From NCBI RefSeq assembly GCF_003028855.1, contig NZ_CP028324.1, forward strand, positions 1,674,001 through 1,738,000: a stretch of DNA of 64,000 bases, read 5' to 3'. The DNA comes from Pseudoduganella armeniaca (GTDB lineage: Bacteria; Pseudomonadota; Gammaproteobacteria; Burkholderiales; Burkholderiaceae_D). The notes beneath the pieces were generated by a model. That model was not told the origin of the DNA. It saw only the letters and a list, made by a program, of their open reading frames with translations, and searched no databases. The position numbers and the translations under genes were made by a program. Shown here in pieces: positions 26,846 to 35,383 of this stretch. How positions within the stretch are numbered: position 1 is the stretch's first letter; every line of letters starts with the position of its first letter.

Positions 26846-27967
26846 TCAATCCTGTACTGGAGGTGAGACCGCGCTGAACAGGTCAGGCGTCAGCGCGGGG
26901 GAAACGGTGTGCGGGCTTTGCACGGTCAGGGCGGCGGCGTGCAGGCCGCGCATGCACGCGACGGTCAGGTCGTCATCGCCTTCGGCCAGCGACCAGCAGA
27001 CGGCGGCGGAAAACGCGTCGCCTGCGCCAGTCACATCGACGACGTCGCGCACTTCCTGCGCCGGCAGCCAGCGCAGGTCGCCCGGCACGGTGTGATAGAC
27101 GCCGGCGGCACCACACGTGACGACGACATCCTGCGCGCCCTCGGCCTGCAGCGCGCGGCAGACTTCGCGCACGTGCGCCTCGGTCGGCAGGGGCCGGCCG
27201 GCGCGCGCTTCCAGCTCGCCGCGGTTGAGGATCAAGAGGCGCAGGCCGCGCAGGTCGCGCGGCAGGCGCTCCATTTTCGGTTGGGAGACGGCGACGATGA
27301 CGAGCCGGGCGCCGCCGCGCTGGGCGTCGCCCAGCAGCAGGGCGATGCTGGCTTCGGGCAGGTTCAGGTCCGCCACGACCAGCGACGCCGCGCTGCGCTG
27401 CGGCTGCCGGCCGGCCAGGAACGCCGGGGTCAGGGAGTCGTACAATGCCATGTCGGCCAGCGCGACGACCATCTCGCCGCCCGCGTCCAGCACGGCCGTG
27501 TAGGTACCGGTGGCGCTGCCGGGCAGCTTCAGGCAGCCCGTCATGTCGATGCCGGCGCCTTCGGCGTGCTCGCGCAGCGCGTGGCCGGCGGCGTCGTCGC
27601 CCAGCGCCGTCAGCAGGGCGCACGCGCTGCCCAGGCGCGCCAGGTTCTCGGCGATATTGCGCGCGACGCCGCCATAGGTCTCTTCGGCGCTGGCTGGGTT
27701 CGACGTGGCCATCTGCAGTGGCGCCAGGGTGCGCAGCTTGCGATCGAGGTTGGCGGCACCGATGCACAGCACGGCGCGCGCGGCGGGCAGCACGTAGGCA
27801 CGGCCCAGCAGGCGGCGCTCGCGAATCAGGCTGGCTACGTGGCCGGCCACGGCGGAGCGCGACAGGCCGAGCTGGTCCGCCATCTGCTGCTGGGAGATGA
27901 ACGGGTTGGATCGGATCAGCTGGAACAGCTGCTCTTTCTTGGGAAGATCGCTCACACGGGCTTTCAT
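26846..27967 (-). CDS. psuK: Pseudouridine kinase (PfkB family) with N-terminal winged helix-turn-helix
   Basis: 373 residues from the ATG at 27967 (a TTG at 27979 would add four residues). Residues ~10-60 form a winged helix-turn-helix (LFQLIRSNPFISQQQMADQLGLSRSAVAGHVASLIRERR). The rest is a PfkB ribokinase-like domain with CIGAANLDRKL, the YGGVARNIAENLARLG sugar-binding loop and the anion-hole VTGAGDAFSAAVC motif whose Asp is catalytic. It phosphorylates pseudouridine for PsuG. The fused DNA-binding domain suggests autoregulation; a 9-bp inverted repeat (27976-28003) lies directly upstream of the start. Kinase assignment rests on fold plus the adjacent psuG. Confidence 0.9.
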   Translation of the reverse strand: MKARVSDLPKKEQLFQLIRSNPFISQQQMADQLGLSRSAVAGHVASLIRERRLLGRAYVLPAARAVLCIGAANLDRKLRTLAPLQMATSNPASAEETYGGVARNIAENLARLGSACALLTALGDDAAGHALREHAEGAGIDMTGCLKLPGSATGTYTAVLDAGGEMVVALADMALYDSLTPAFLAGRQPQRSAASLVVADLNLPEASIALLLGDAQRGGARLVIVAVSQPKMERLPRDLRGLRLLILNRGELEARAGRPLPTEAHVREVCRALQAEGAQDVVVTCGAAGVYHTVPGDLRWLPAQEVRDVVDVTGAGDAFSAAVCWSLAEGDDDLTVACMRGLHAAALTVQSPHTVSPALTPDLFSAVSPPVQD

Positions 27968-27975
27968 GGATTCAA

Positions 27976-28003
27976 ACAACTGTTCGACATGCTAAACAGT
28001 TGT
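27976..28003. promoter_or_regulatory. Inverted repeat operator candidate upstream of psuK
   Basis: ACAACTGTT (27976-27984) and AACAGTTGT (27995-28003) form a perfect 9-bp inverted repeat with a 10-bp spacer, nine bases before the psuK ATG. Arm spacing of about two helical turns suits a dimeric winged-helix protein. The natural candidate is PsuK's own N-terminal domain. Confidence 0.5.
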
Positions 28004-28031
28004 CTACCTCGTGTCAAACGAGTTCCCTCGC

Positions 28032-28103
28032 TATAATAGCCGGTTATTTATATATCCTGCATATAAATGGCAAAGAAAAATGGTATTTGCCATACATATC
28101 AGG
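28032..28103 (+). promoter_or_regulatory. Promoter -10 box and large inverted repeat in the leader of the deo operon
   Basis: TATAAT at 28032-28037 is a perfect -10 without a clear -35. Downstream, an extended imperfect inverted repeat runs from CCTG (28056) to AGG (28103); its core arms ATGGCAAA (28067-28074) and TTTGCCAT (28086-28093) are perfect. It would form a leader hairpin or bind a repressor between promoter and the nucleoside phosphorylase start at 28212. Confidence 0.5.
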
Positions 28104-28211
28104 GATGATGCATAGTGTCGCCTTGTCACCGGTGCCGCCTAATAATGTTCGTTCGATCAGCGCGGCGTCACTGCATCGTCACCGACCAGATTCCGACATT
28201 TCGAGGACCCC

Positions 28212-29060
28212 ATGTTGAACAATTCCCCCTTCCAGGCAGCCGCCATCGTCCGTTCGCGCATGCCCGCGAACTTCCAGCCGCGCTGCGCGCTGATCCTGGG
28301 CTCCGGCCTGGGCGTGCTGGCCGAGCAGATGACGGACGCCGTCTCGATCGGCTTCGACGAGCTGCCCGGCTTCCCGATCAGCACCGTGCACGGCCACGCG
28401 GGCCAGATGGTGCTCGGCACGCTGTCCGGCGTGCCGGTCGTCTGCCTGAAGGGGCGCGGTCACTTCTACGAAGGTTACGGCCTGGGCGTGATGACGAGCG
28501 CCGTGCGCACCCTGAAGCTCTTGGGCTGTGAATTCGTCTTCGTGACGAATGCGGCCGGCTCGCTGCGTCCGGAAGTGGATGCCGGCTCGCTGGTGGCGCT
28601 GAACGACCATATCAACTTCCTGCCCGGCACGCCGATGATCGGCCCGAACGACGAACGCTTCGGCCCGCGCTTCTTCAGCATGGCCAACGCCTACGACGCC
28701 GACCTGCGCAAGCTGCTGCAGGACACCGCGGCACAGCAGAACATCACGCTGCACGAAGGCGTCTACATCGCCTACGCCGGCCCGAACTTCGAAACGCCGG
28801 CCGAGATTCGCGCATTCGGCCGCCTGGGCGCGGACGTCGTCGGCATGTCCGTCGTGCCCGAAGTCGTGCCGGCCCGCCACTGCGGCCTGAAGGTCGTCGG
28901 CGTGTCCGTCATCACCAACCTGGCCGAAGGCCTGTCGCCGTTCCCGCTGTCGCACGAGCAGACCTTGAAGTACGCCGCCATCGGCGCGGAAAGCCTGGTG
29001 AAGCTGATCCAGGCCTTCATGGCGAACATCGCGAAAACGCCCGCACCAGCGCAGGCGTAA
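28212..29060 (+). CDS. xapA: Purine nucleoside phosphorylase (PNP-II/XapA type)
   Basis: 282 residues of the trimeric PNP family, splitting inosine, guanosine, xanthosine and deoxy forms into base and (deoxy)ribose 1-phosphate. Visible motifs: LILGSGLGVLAEQM (~26-40, phosphate site), FPISTVHGHAGQMV, LKGRGHFYEGY, VTNAAGSLRPEVDAGSLVALNDHINF, YAGPNFETPAEIRA, and GADVVGMSVVPEVVPARHCGLKVVGVSVITNLAEG. The ITNLAEG loop and HCGLKV segment are close to E. coli XapA. GAGG precedes the ATG. First gene of a salvage operon followed by deoB; a hairpin lies between them. xapA versus punA naming is uncertain. Confidence 0.92.
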   Translation: MLNNSPFQAAAIVRSRMPANFQPRCALILGSGLGVLAEQMTDAVSIGFDELPGFPISTVHGHAGQMVLGTLSGVPVVCLKGRGHFYEGYGLGVMTSAVRTLKLLGCEFVFVTNAAGSLRPEVDAGSLVALNDHINFLPGTPMIGPNDERFGPRFFSMANAYDADLRKLLQDTAAQQNITLHEGVYIAYAGPNFETPAEIRAFGRLGADVVGMSVVPEVVPARHCGLKVVGVSVITNLAEGLSPFPLSHEQTLKYAAIGAESLVKLIQAFMANIAKTPAPAQA

Positions 29061-29069
29061 GGTTCAACG

Positions 29070-29095
29070 GGCGGCTGCGGCCGCCCTTCATTTTT
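29070..29095 (+). terminator. Intercistronic hairpin with T-rich tail between xapA and deoB
   Basis: GGGCGGC (29070-29076), loop TGCG, GCCGCCC (29081-29087), then TTCATTTTTAT. It begins ten bases after the phosphorylase stop and 15 bases before the deoB start, so it probably attenuates rather than ends the operon. Confidence 0.6.
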
Positions 29096-29109
29096 ATACG
29101 GGACACATC

Positions 29110-30303
29110 ATGTCACGCGCATTCATCCTCCTGCTCGATTCCTTCGGCCTCGGCGCCACGCCGGATGCCGACAAATACGGCGACGCCGCCGCCAACACCT
29201 TCGGCAGCATCGCCGCCTGGGCCGCCCGCGAGGGCAGGCCGATGGCGCTGCCGAACCTGGAAAAGCTGGGCCTGGCCGCCGCCGCGCATATCGCGACCGG
29301 CAAGTGGGCCGAAGGCTTCAACGTCCGCGACGGCTTCACCGGCGCCTACGGCGTCGCACGCGAGCAGTCCACCGGCAAGGACACACAGAGCGGCCACTGG
29401 GAAATCGCCGGCGTGCCCGTGCTGTTCGACTGGGGCTACTTCCCGAAAACGGTGCCGTCGTTCCCGCAGGAGCTGACGGACAAGTTGCAGGACCTGGGCA
29501 AGCTGCCTGGCTTCCTCGGCAACTGCCACGCTTCCGGTACCACGATCATCAACGAACTGGGTGACGAGCACGTCGCCACCGGCAAGCCGATCCTGTACAC
29601 GTCGGCCGACTCGGTGCTGCAGATCGCCGCGCACGAGGAGCACTTCGGCCTGGAGCGCCTGTACGAGATCTGCGAGATCGCCTATGAGCTGGTCAAGCCG
29701 TACAACATCGGCCGCGTCATCGCCCGCCCGTTCACGGGCGCCAACGGCGATTACAAGCGCACCGCCAACCGCCACGACTACGCCGTGCCGCCGCCGGCGC
29801 CGACCTTGCTGGACCACGTCAAGGACGCGGGCGGCGAGGTCATCGCGCTGGGCAAGATCAGCGACATCTACGCCGCCAAAGGCGTGTCGCGCGTGCTGAA
29901 GGGGCCGGACAACATGGCGCTGTTCGACCAGCTGCTCAAGGCTCAGGACGAGGCAGGCGACAAGTCGCTCACGTTCGTCAACTTCGTCGACTTCGACATG
30001 CTGTTCGGCCACCGCCGCGACGTGCAGGGCTACTCGCAGGCGCTGCACGAGCTGGACGCGCGCCTGCCCGAATTCATCGCCAAGCTGAAGGACGGCGACA
30101 TGGTCGTCATCACGGCCGATCACGGCTGCGACCCGACCTCGCCCGGCTCGGACCACACCCGCGAGCATATCCCGATGATCTTCTTCGGCCCGGCCGTCGT
30201 GCCGCGCCAGCTGGGCATCTCGGAGACGTTCTCCGACATCGGCCAGACGCTGGCCCATCACCTGGGCGTGAAACCTCTTTCCAACGGAACCAACCTGCTA
30301 TGA
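29110..30303 (+). CDS. deoB: Phosphopentomutase
   Basis: 397 residues, an alkaline-phosphatase-fold mutase that converts (deoxy)ribose 1-phosphate to the 5-phosphate. Metal ligands: LLLDSFGLGATPDADKYGD at the N-terminus, FDMLFGHRRDVQGY (Asp/His), and ITADHGCDPTSPGSDHTREHIPM near the C-terminus. The REQSTGKDTQSGHWEIAG stretch carries the phosphorylated threonine. Links the upstream nucleoside phosphorylase to deoC, whose ATG overlaps its stop. Length is normal. Confidence 0.96.
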   Translation: MSRAFILLLDSFGLGATPDADKYGDAAANTFGSIAAWAAREGRPMALPNLEKLGLAAAAHIATGKWAEGFNVRDGFTGAYGVAREQSTGKDTQSGHWEIAGVPVLFDWGYFPKTVPSFPQELTDKLQDLGKLPGFLGNCHASGTTIINELGDEHVATGKPILYTSADSVLQIAAHEEHFGLERLYEICEIAYELVKPYNIGRVIARPFTGANGDYKRTANRHDYAVPPPAPTLLDHVKDAGGEVIALGKISDIYAAKGVSRVLKGPDNMALFDQLLKAQDEAGDKSLTFVNFVDFDMLFGHRRDVQGYSQALHELDARLPEFIAKLKDGDMVVITADHGCDPTSPGSDHTREHIPMIFFGPAVVPRQLGISETFSDIGQTLAHHLGVKPLSNGTNLL

Positions 30304-31262
30304 GCATTCCCCAAGATTTCAAGCGCAACGAGGCCACTGGACTCGACCTGGGCTGGCTGAATCACATCCACGTCAACAAGGCCGCGGCCGACCGCCGTGC
30401 CGCATCGCTGGCGAACCGCCGTACCGTCAAGAAGGAATACCAGGCCGCCTGGCTGGTCAAGGCCATCGAGCTGATCGACCTGACCACGCTGTCGGGCGAC
30501 GATACGCCGGGCCGGGTCGAACGCCTGTGCATGAAGGCCATGCGCCCGCTGCGCACGGACCTGGTCGAAGCCTTGGGCCTGCAGGACCGCAATCTGATGA
30601 CGGGCGCCGTCTGCGTGTATCACGAGATGATCCGCCACGCGGACAAGGTGCTGAAGGGCCGCCTGCCCATCGCCGCCGTCTCGACCGGCTTCCCGGCCGG
30701 CCTGACGAGCATGGAAACGAAGGTGCGCGAGATCGAACTGTCGGTGGCCGACGGCGCGCAGGAGATCGACATCGTCATCACGCGCCAGCACGTCCTGACG
30801 GGCAACTGGCAGGCGCTGTACGACGAGATGGTGGCCTACCGCCAGGCCTGCGGCGAAGCGCACGTCAAGGCGATCCTGGCCACGGGCGACCTGGTCACCC
30901 TGGAAAACGTGGCGAAGGCCTCCTGGGTCTGCATGATGGCCGGCGCGGACTTCATCAAGACCTCCACCGGCAAGGAAGGCGTCAACGCGACGATTCCCGT
31001 GTCGCTGGTGATGGTGCGGGCGATCCGCGAGTACTACGAGCGTACCGGCTTCCAGGTCGGCTACAAGCCGGCCGGCGGCGTTTCCACGGCCAAGGCCGCG
31101 CTGCAGTACATGACCGTCATGAAGGAAGAGCTGGGCAACGAATGGCTGGAACCGCACCTGTTCCGCATCGGCGCATCGAGCCTGCTGACCGACATCGAGC
31201 GCCAGCTGGAGCACTACGTGACCGGCAACTACTCCGCCGCCCACCGCCACGCGCAACCTTAA
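30300..31262 (+). CDS. deoC: Deoxyribose-phosphate aldolase
   Basis: 320 residues. Class I aldolase cleaving 2-deoxyribose 5-phosphate into acetaldehyde and glyceraldehyde 3-phosphate. The Schiff-base lysine is in GADFIKTSTGKEGVNA (~residue 220) and the second lysine in VGYKPAGGVSTAKAAL. AAVSTGFPAGLTSMETK and EIDIVITRQHVLTG are further TIM-barrel signatures. It is longer than minimal DeoC proteins because of an N-terminal extension. Translationally coupled to deoB (ATGA). The acetaldehyde product would be handled by the adjacent aldehyde dehydrogenase. Confidence 0.95.
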   Translation: MSIPQDFKRNEATGLDLGWLNHIHVNKAAADRRAASLANRRTVKKEYQAAWLVKAIELIDLTTLSGDDTPGRVERLCMKAMRPLRTDLVEALGLQDRNLMTGAVCVYHEMIRHADKVLKGRLPIAAVSTGFPAGLTSMETKVREIELSVADGAQEIDIVITRQHVLTGNWQALYDEMVAYRQACGEAHVKAILATGDLVTLENVAKASWVCMMAGADFIKTSTGKEGVNATIPVSLVMVRAIREYYERTGFQVGYKPAGGVSTAKAALQYMTVMKEELGNEWLEPHLFRIGASSLLTDIERQLEHYVTGNYSAAHRHAQP

Positions 31263-31272
31263 AGATCACGCC

Positions 31273-33656
31273 ATGCCAACTATCACTGAAATCTTGAATA
31301 CCATGGAATACGGCCCCGCCCCGAGAGCCAGAAAGAAGCGCAAGCGTGGCTGGACCAGCGCGGCCGCAAGTTCGGCCTGTTCATCGACAATCAATGGACC
31401 GAAGCCGGCGAGACCTTTGCGTCGACCAATCCGGCCGACGGCAAGGAACTGGCGCAGCTGACGCAAGCGACGGCGGAAGACGTCGACCGCGCCGTGCAGG
31501 CCGCGCGCCGCGCGCAGCCGGCATGGGCCGCGCTGGGCGGTCCGGCCCGCGCCCGCATCATGTATGCGATCGCGCGCCTGATGCAGAAGCACGCGCGCCT
31601 GTTCGCGGTGCTGGAGACGCTGGACAACGGCAAGACCATCCGCGAGACGCGCGATGCCGACCTGCCGCTGGTGGCACGTCACTTCTACCACCACGCCGGC
31701 TGGGCGCAACTGCTGGACGAAGAGTTCCCGGGCCATCGCGCCGTGGGCGTCGTTGGCCAGATCGTGCCGTGGAACTTCCCGCTGCTGATGTTGGCCTGGA
31801 AGATCGCACCGGCGCTGGCCGCCGGTAACACCATCGTGTTCAAGCCGGCCGAGTTCACGCCACTGACCGCGCTGCTGTTCGCCGAGATCTGCGTGCAGGC
31901 TGGCGTGCCGGCGGGCGTCGTCAACATCGTCACCGGCGACGGCCGCACCGGCGAAGCCATCGTCAAGCACGAAGGCATCGACAAGCTGGCCTTCACCGGT
32001 TCCACCGAGGTGGGCCGCCTGATCCGCGAAGCCACCGCCGGCAGCGGCAAGAAGCTGTCGCTGGAACTGGGCGGCAAGTCGCCCTACATCGTGTTCGAGG
32101 ATGCGGACATCGACGCGGCCGTCGAGGGCCTGGTCGATTCGATCTGGTTCAACCAGGGCCAGGTCTGCTGCGCCGGTTCGCGCCTCTTGGTGCAGGAGTC
32201 CGTCGAAGAACGCTTCCTGAAGAAACTGAAAGCGCGCATGGACAACCTGCGCCTCGGTTCGCCGCTCGACAAGTCGATGGACATCGGCGCCCTGGTCGAT
32301 CCGATCCAGCGCCAGCGCATCCACGGCCTGGTGGAAGCGGCGCGCGCCGAGGGCTGCGAAGTCTATCAACCATCCGCCTGCGAGATCCCGGCGGAAGGCT
32401 CGTGGTTCCCGCCGACCCTGATCACGGGCGCATCGACCTCCGCCGCCGTGGCGCAGGCCGAGATCTTCGGCCCGGTGCTGGTGGCGATGAGCTTCCGCAC
32501 CCCGGCCGAGGCCGTGCAGCTGGCAAACAACACCGTGTACGGCCTGGCCGCTTGCGTGTGGAGCGAGAACATCAGCCTGGCGCTGGACGTGGCACCGCAG
32601 ATCAAGGCCGGCGTCGTGTGGATCAACACCGCCAACCAGTTCGACGCCGCTTGCGGCTTCGGCGGCTACAAGGAATCGGGCTACGGCCGTGAAGGCGGCC
32701 GCGAAGGCATGTTCGAATACCTGGTGCCGGTCAGCGAAGATGCGCGTCCGGCCCTGCCGGCCGTGGCCAAGTCCACCGCTGCCAAGCCGGCCGCCGCGTC
32801 GAACGATTCGTTCGCCATCGACCGCACCGCCAAGCTGTACATCGGCGGCAAGCAGGCCCGCCCGGACGGTGCCTACAGCCGCGCCATCCATGGCGCCGAC
32901 GGCACCTTCCTAGGCGAGATCGGCGAAGGCAACCGCAAGGACATCCGCAACGCGGTCGAGGCGGCGCACAAGGCCACCGGCTGGACGCGCGCCACGGCGC
33001 ACAACCGCGCGCAGGTGCTGTACTACATCGCCGAGAACCTGGCCGCGCGCGGCCAGGAGTTCGCCGACCGCATCGCCGCGCAGACCGGCAGCAAGACGGC
33101 CGAAAAAGAAGTGCAGGCTTCGATCGAACGCCTGTTCTACTGGGCTGCCTGGGCCGACAAGTACGACGGTGCGGCGCACCAGCCGCCGATGCATGGCATC
33201 ACGGTGGCGCTGAACGAAGCGATCGGCGTGATCGGCATCGTCTGCCCGAACGAGAATCCGCTGTTGGGCTTCATCTCGCTGGTGGCACCGGCCATCGCCG
33301 TGGGTAACCGCGTGGTGGTGGTGCCGTCGGAAGCGCATCCGCTGACGGCGACGGACCTGTACCAGGTGTTCGACACGTCCGACCTGCCGGGCGGCGTGGT
33401 GAACATCGTCACGGGCAGCGCCGACGAGCTGGCGCGCACGCTGGCGTCGCACAGCGACATCGACGCGGTCTGGCGCCACGACGGCTCGGCCGCTGGCTGC
33501 GCGGAAGTCGAGAAGCTGTCGGCCGGTTCGCTCAAGCGCACGTGGACGGGCGGCGGCAAGGGCCGCGACTGGTTCAGCACGCAGCAGGCGGCTGGCCGGA
33601 CGGTGCTGGCGCATGCGACGCAGGTGAAGAATATCTGGATTCCTTACGGCATTTGA
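31273..33656 (+). pseudogene. Two-module aldehyde dehydrogenase, interrupted by a one-base frameshift near its N-terminus
   Basis: Translation from the ATG at 31273 gives MPTITEILNTMEYGPAP and then leaves the family frame. The -1 frame from 31323 (ESQKEAQAWLDQRGRKFGLF) continues without a stop to 33656. One missing C in the run at 31319-31322 explains it. Restored, the protein is ~794 residues. Module 1 (~40-480) is a complete ALDH: PWNFPLLMLAWKIAPAL, FTGSTEVG, LELGGKSP (Glu) and NQGQVCCAGSR (catalytic Cys). Module 2 (~500-794) is ALDH-like but has no catalytic Cys motif and ends early. In the deo operon it would oxidise acetaldehyde from DeoC. Without the shift, the first usable start is GTG 31494. 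The intact frame argues for a recent mutation, a sequencing indel or slippage, not an old pseudogene. Confidence 0.82.
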
Positions 33657-33674
33657 GTTGGCGGTTGATCCGCA

Positions 33675-33928
33675 GGGGTCTGTCCCCGGTAAGTGATGTC
33701 GGTTGAGGCTGCCGTTAGCGTATCGAGGGGACTGACCCCGGTTTTTACTCGGCGTCCCGCGATAAAAACCGGGGTCAGTCCCCTGATGAAGCCACTGGCA
33801 AGCGTTAAAGCCAACACTTACCGGGGACAGACCCCAGCGGATCGGCGGTCCCGGATAAAAACCGGGGTCAGTCCCCTAACGAGGCCGCTGGCAAGCGCTG
33901 AAGCTGACACTTACCGGGGACAGACCCC
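33675..33928. repeat. Cluster of three 72-nt elements with 13-bp inverted ends
   Basis: Units at 33675-33746 (plus), 33764-33835 and 33857-33928 (both inverted). Each is exactly 72 nt: GGGGTCWGTCCCC, a ~39-nt interior with conserved ACACTTACC at one edge, GGGGACWGACCCC, plus a 7-nt GGTTTTT/AAAAACC side. Interiors differ, with only partial similarity (CTGGCAAGCG shared by the two inverted copies). Located between the aldehyde dehydrogenase stop and deoA. A short open frame across it just translates the repeats. Confidence 0.88.
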
Positions 33929-33967
33929 AAGCGCATCGAAGGCCAACAAAGTTTAGAAAGAACACAT

Positions 33968-35290
33968 ATGTACCTCCCCCAAGAAATCATCCGCAAGAAG
34001 CGCGACGGCGGCATTCTCTCCGCTGACGAAATCCGCTTCTTCGTCGGCGGCATCACGTCCGGTGCCACCACCGAAGGCCAGATCGCCGCGCTGGCGATGG
34101 CCGTCTTCTTCAACGACATGACGATGGACGAGCGCGTCGCGTTCACCCTCGCCATGCGCGATTCCGGCGACGTGCTGGAATGGAAATCGCTGAACCTGCC
34201 CGGTCCCGTGATGGACAAGCACTCCACCGGCGGCGTCGGCGACGTGGTCTCGCTGCTGCTGGGCCCCATGATCGCCGCGTGTGGCGGCTTCGTGCCGATG
34301 ATCTCCGGCCGCGGCCTGGGTCACACCGGCGGCACGCTGGACAAATTCGACTCGATCCCGGGCTACTGCACGGTGCCGGACAATGAATTGTTCCGCAAGG
34401 TCGTCAAGGACGTCGGCGTGGCCATCATCGGCCAGACCGCGTCGCTGGCACCGTCGGACAAGAAGTTCTACAGCATTCGCGACGTCACCGCGACCGTGGA
34501 ATCGGTGGCGATGATCACCGGCTCCATCCTGTCGAAGAAGCTGTCGGCCGGCCTGGACGTGCTGGCGATGGACGTCAAGGCAGGCAGCGGCGCCTTCATG
34601 CCGACCTACGAGAAATCGGTGGAGCTGGCCGAGTCGATCGTCCAGGTGGGCAATGGCGCCGGCATGCTGACGTCCGCGCTGCTGACGGACATGAACGAAT
34701 CGCTGGCGCCGGCCGCCGGCAATGCCGTCGAAGTGCGCTGCGCGATCGACTACCTGACCGGCAAGGCACGCCCGGCGCGCCTGCACGAAGTGACGATGGC
34801 GTTGTGCGCCGAGATGCTGGTGCTGGGCAAACTGGCCGCCAACGAAAGCGAAGCGCGCGCCAAGCTGCAGGCGTCGCTCGACAGCGGTGCCGCCGCCGAA
34901 CGTTTCGCCAGGATGGTCACTGCGCTGGGCGGCCCGGCCGACCTGCTGGAGAACATGGACCGGCACCTGGAGCAGGCGCCCGTGATCGTCGAAGTGCCTG
35001 CGCTGCAGTCGGGCTATGCCGCCGCGACGAACTGCCGTGGCCTGGGCCTGGCCGTCGTCAGCCTGGGCGGCGGTCGCCGTCGTCCGCAGGACGCGATCGA
35101 CTTCGCCGTCGGCCTGACGAATCTGGCGGAACTGGGCCAGAAGATCGACGCCGGCCAGCCGCTGGCCATCGTGCACGCGCGCAGCGAGGAAGCGGCCAAG
35201 CAGGCCGTGGCCGAGGTGCAGGCGGCGTACACGATCGCCGATACGGCGCCAGCCGCGAATCCGATCGTCTATCGCACGATCCGTCCGTAA
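33968..35290 (+). CDS. deoA: Thymidine phosphorylase
   Basis: 440 residues. Phosphorolysis of thymidine and deoxyuridine to base and deoxyribose 1-phosphate. Signatures: IRKKRDGGILSADEIRFFVGGI at the N-terminus, the phosphate-binding DKHSTGGVGDVVSLLLGP (~79-96), the family motif SGRGLGHTGGTLDKFDSIPG (~115-134), and LDVKAGSGAFM-like AMDVKAGSGAFMP. Same strand as xapA-deoB-deoC but separated from the aldehyde dehydrogenase by repeats, so expression may be partly independent. A 53-nt hairpin follows 16 bases after its stop. Confidence 0.96.
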   Translation: MYLPQEIIRKKRDGGILSADEIRFFVGGITSGATTEGQIAALAMAVFFNDMTMDERVAFTLAMRDSGDVLEWKSLNLPGPVMDKHSTGGVGDVVSLLLGPMIAACGGFVPMISGRGLGHTGGTLDKFDSIPGYCTVPDNELFRKVVKDVGVAIIGQTASLAPSDKKFYSIRDVTATVESVAMITGSILSKKLSAGLDVLAMDVKAGSGAFMPTYEKSVELAESIVQVGNGAGMLTSALLTDMNESLAPAAGNAVEVRCAIDYLTGKARPARLHEVTMALCAEMLVLGKLAANESEARAKLQASLDSGAAAERFARMVTALGGPADLLENMDRHLEQAPVIVEVPALQSGYAAATNCRGLGLAVVSLGGGRRRPQDAIDFAVGLTNLAELGQKIDAGQPLAIVHARSEEAAKQAVAEVQAAYTIADTAPAANPIVYRTIRP

Positions 35291-35305
35291 GCCAAGCAAG
35301 CCCAT

Positions 35306-35358
35306 GGTGACAGGCAGCTATCTTCGAGTCGAAGACTCGAAGATAGCTGCCTGTCACC
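35306..35358. repeat. 53-nt hairpin element, copy 2 (25-bp perfect stem, loop GAA)
   Basis: Left arm 35306-35330 begins GGTGACAGGC and ends GAGTC; right arm 35334-35358 is its exact reverse complement. The middle of the stem (AGCTATCTTC) shares almost nothing with copy 1, yet pairs perfectly. It lies inside the operon between the co-directional deoA and cdd genes, 26 bases before the cdd ATG. Confidence 0.92.
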
Positions 35359-35383
35359 GCGGGTTCAACGTCCGGAGTCAACC

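Noticed and set aside
28021..28211. Purine or 2'-deoxyguanosine riboswitch before the nucleoside phosphorylase gene
   Set aside because: The leader has a large palindrome but lacks the three-way junction and conserved loop bases of purine-type riboswitches.
33675..33928. Possible CRISPR-like array (similar repeats with differing interiors)
   Set aside because: The repeat ends are inverted within each unit and copies occur in both orientations and elsewhere singly; no cas genes are near.
33693..33956. 87-codon plus-strand frame with an internal 24-residue protein repeat
   Set aside because: It is simply the translation of the three 72-nt repeat units; the same peptide pattern appears at the unrelated repeat copy near 14796.
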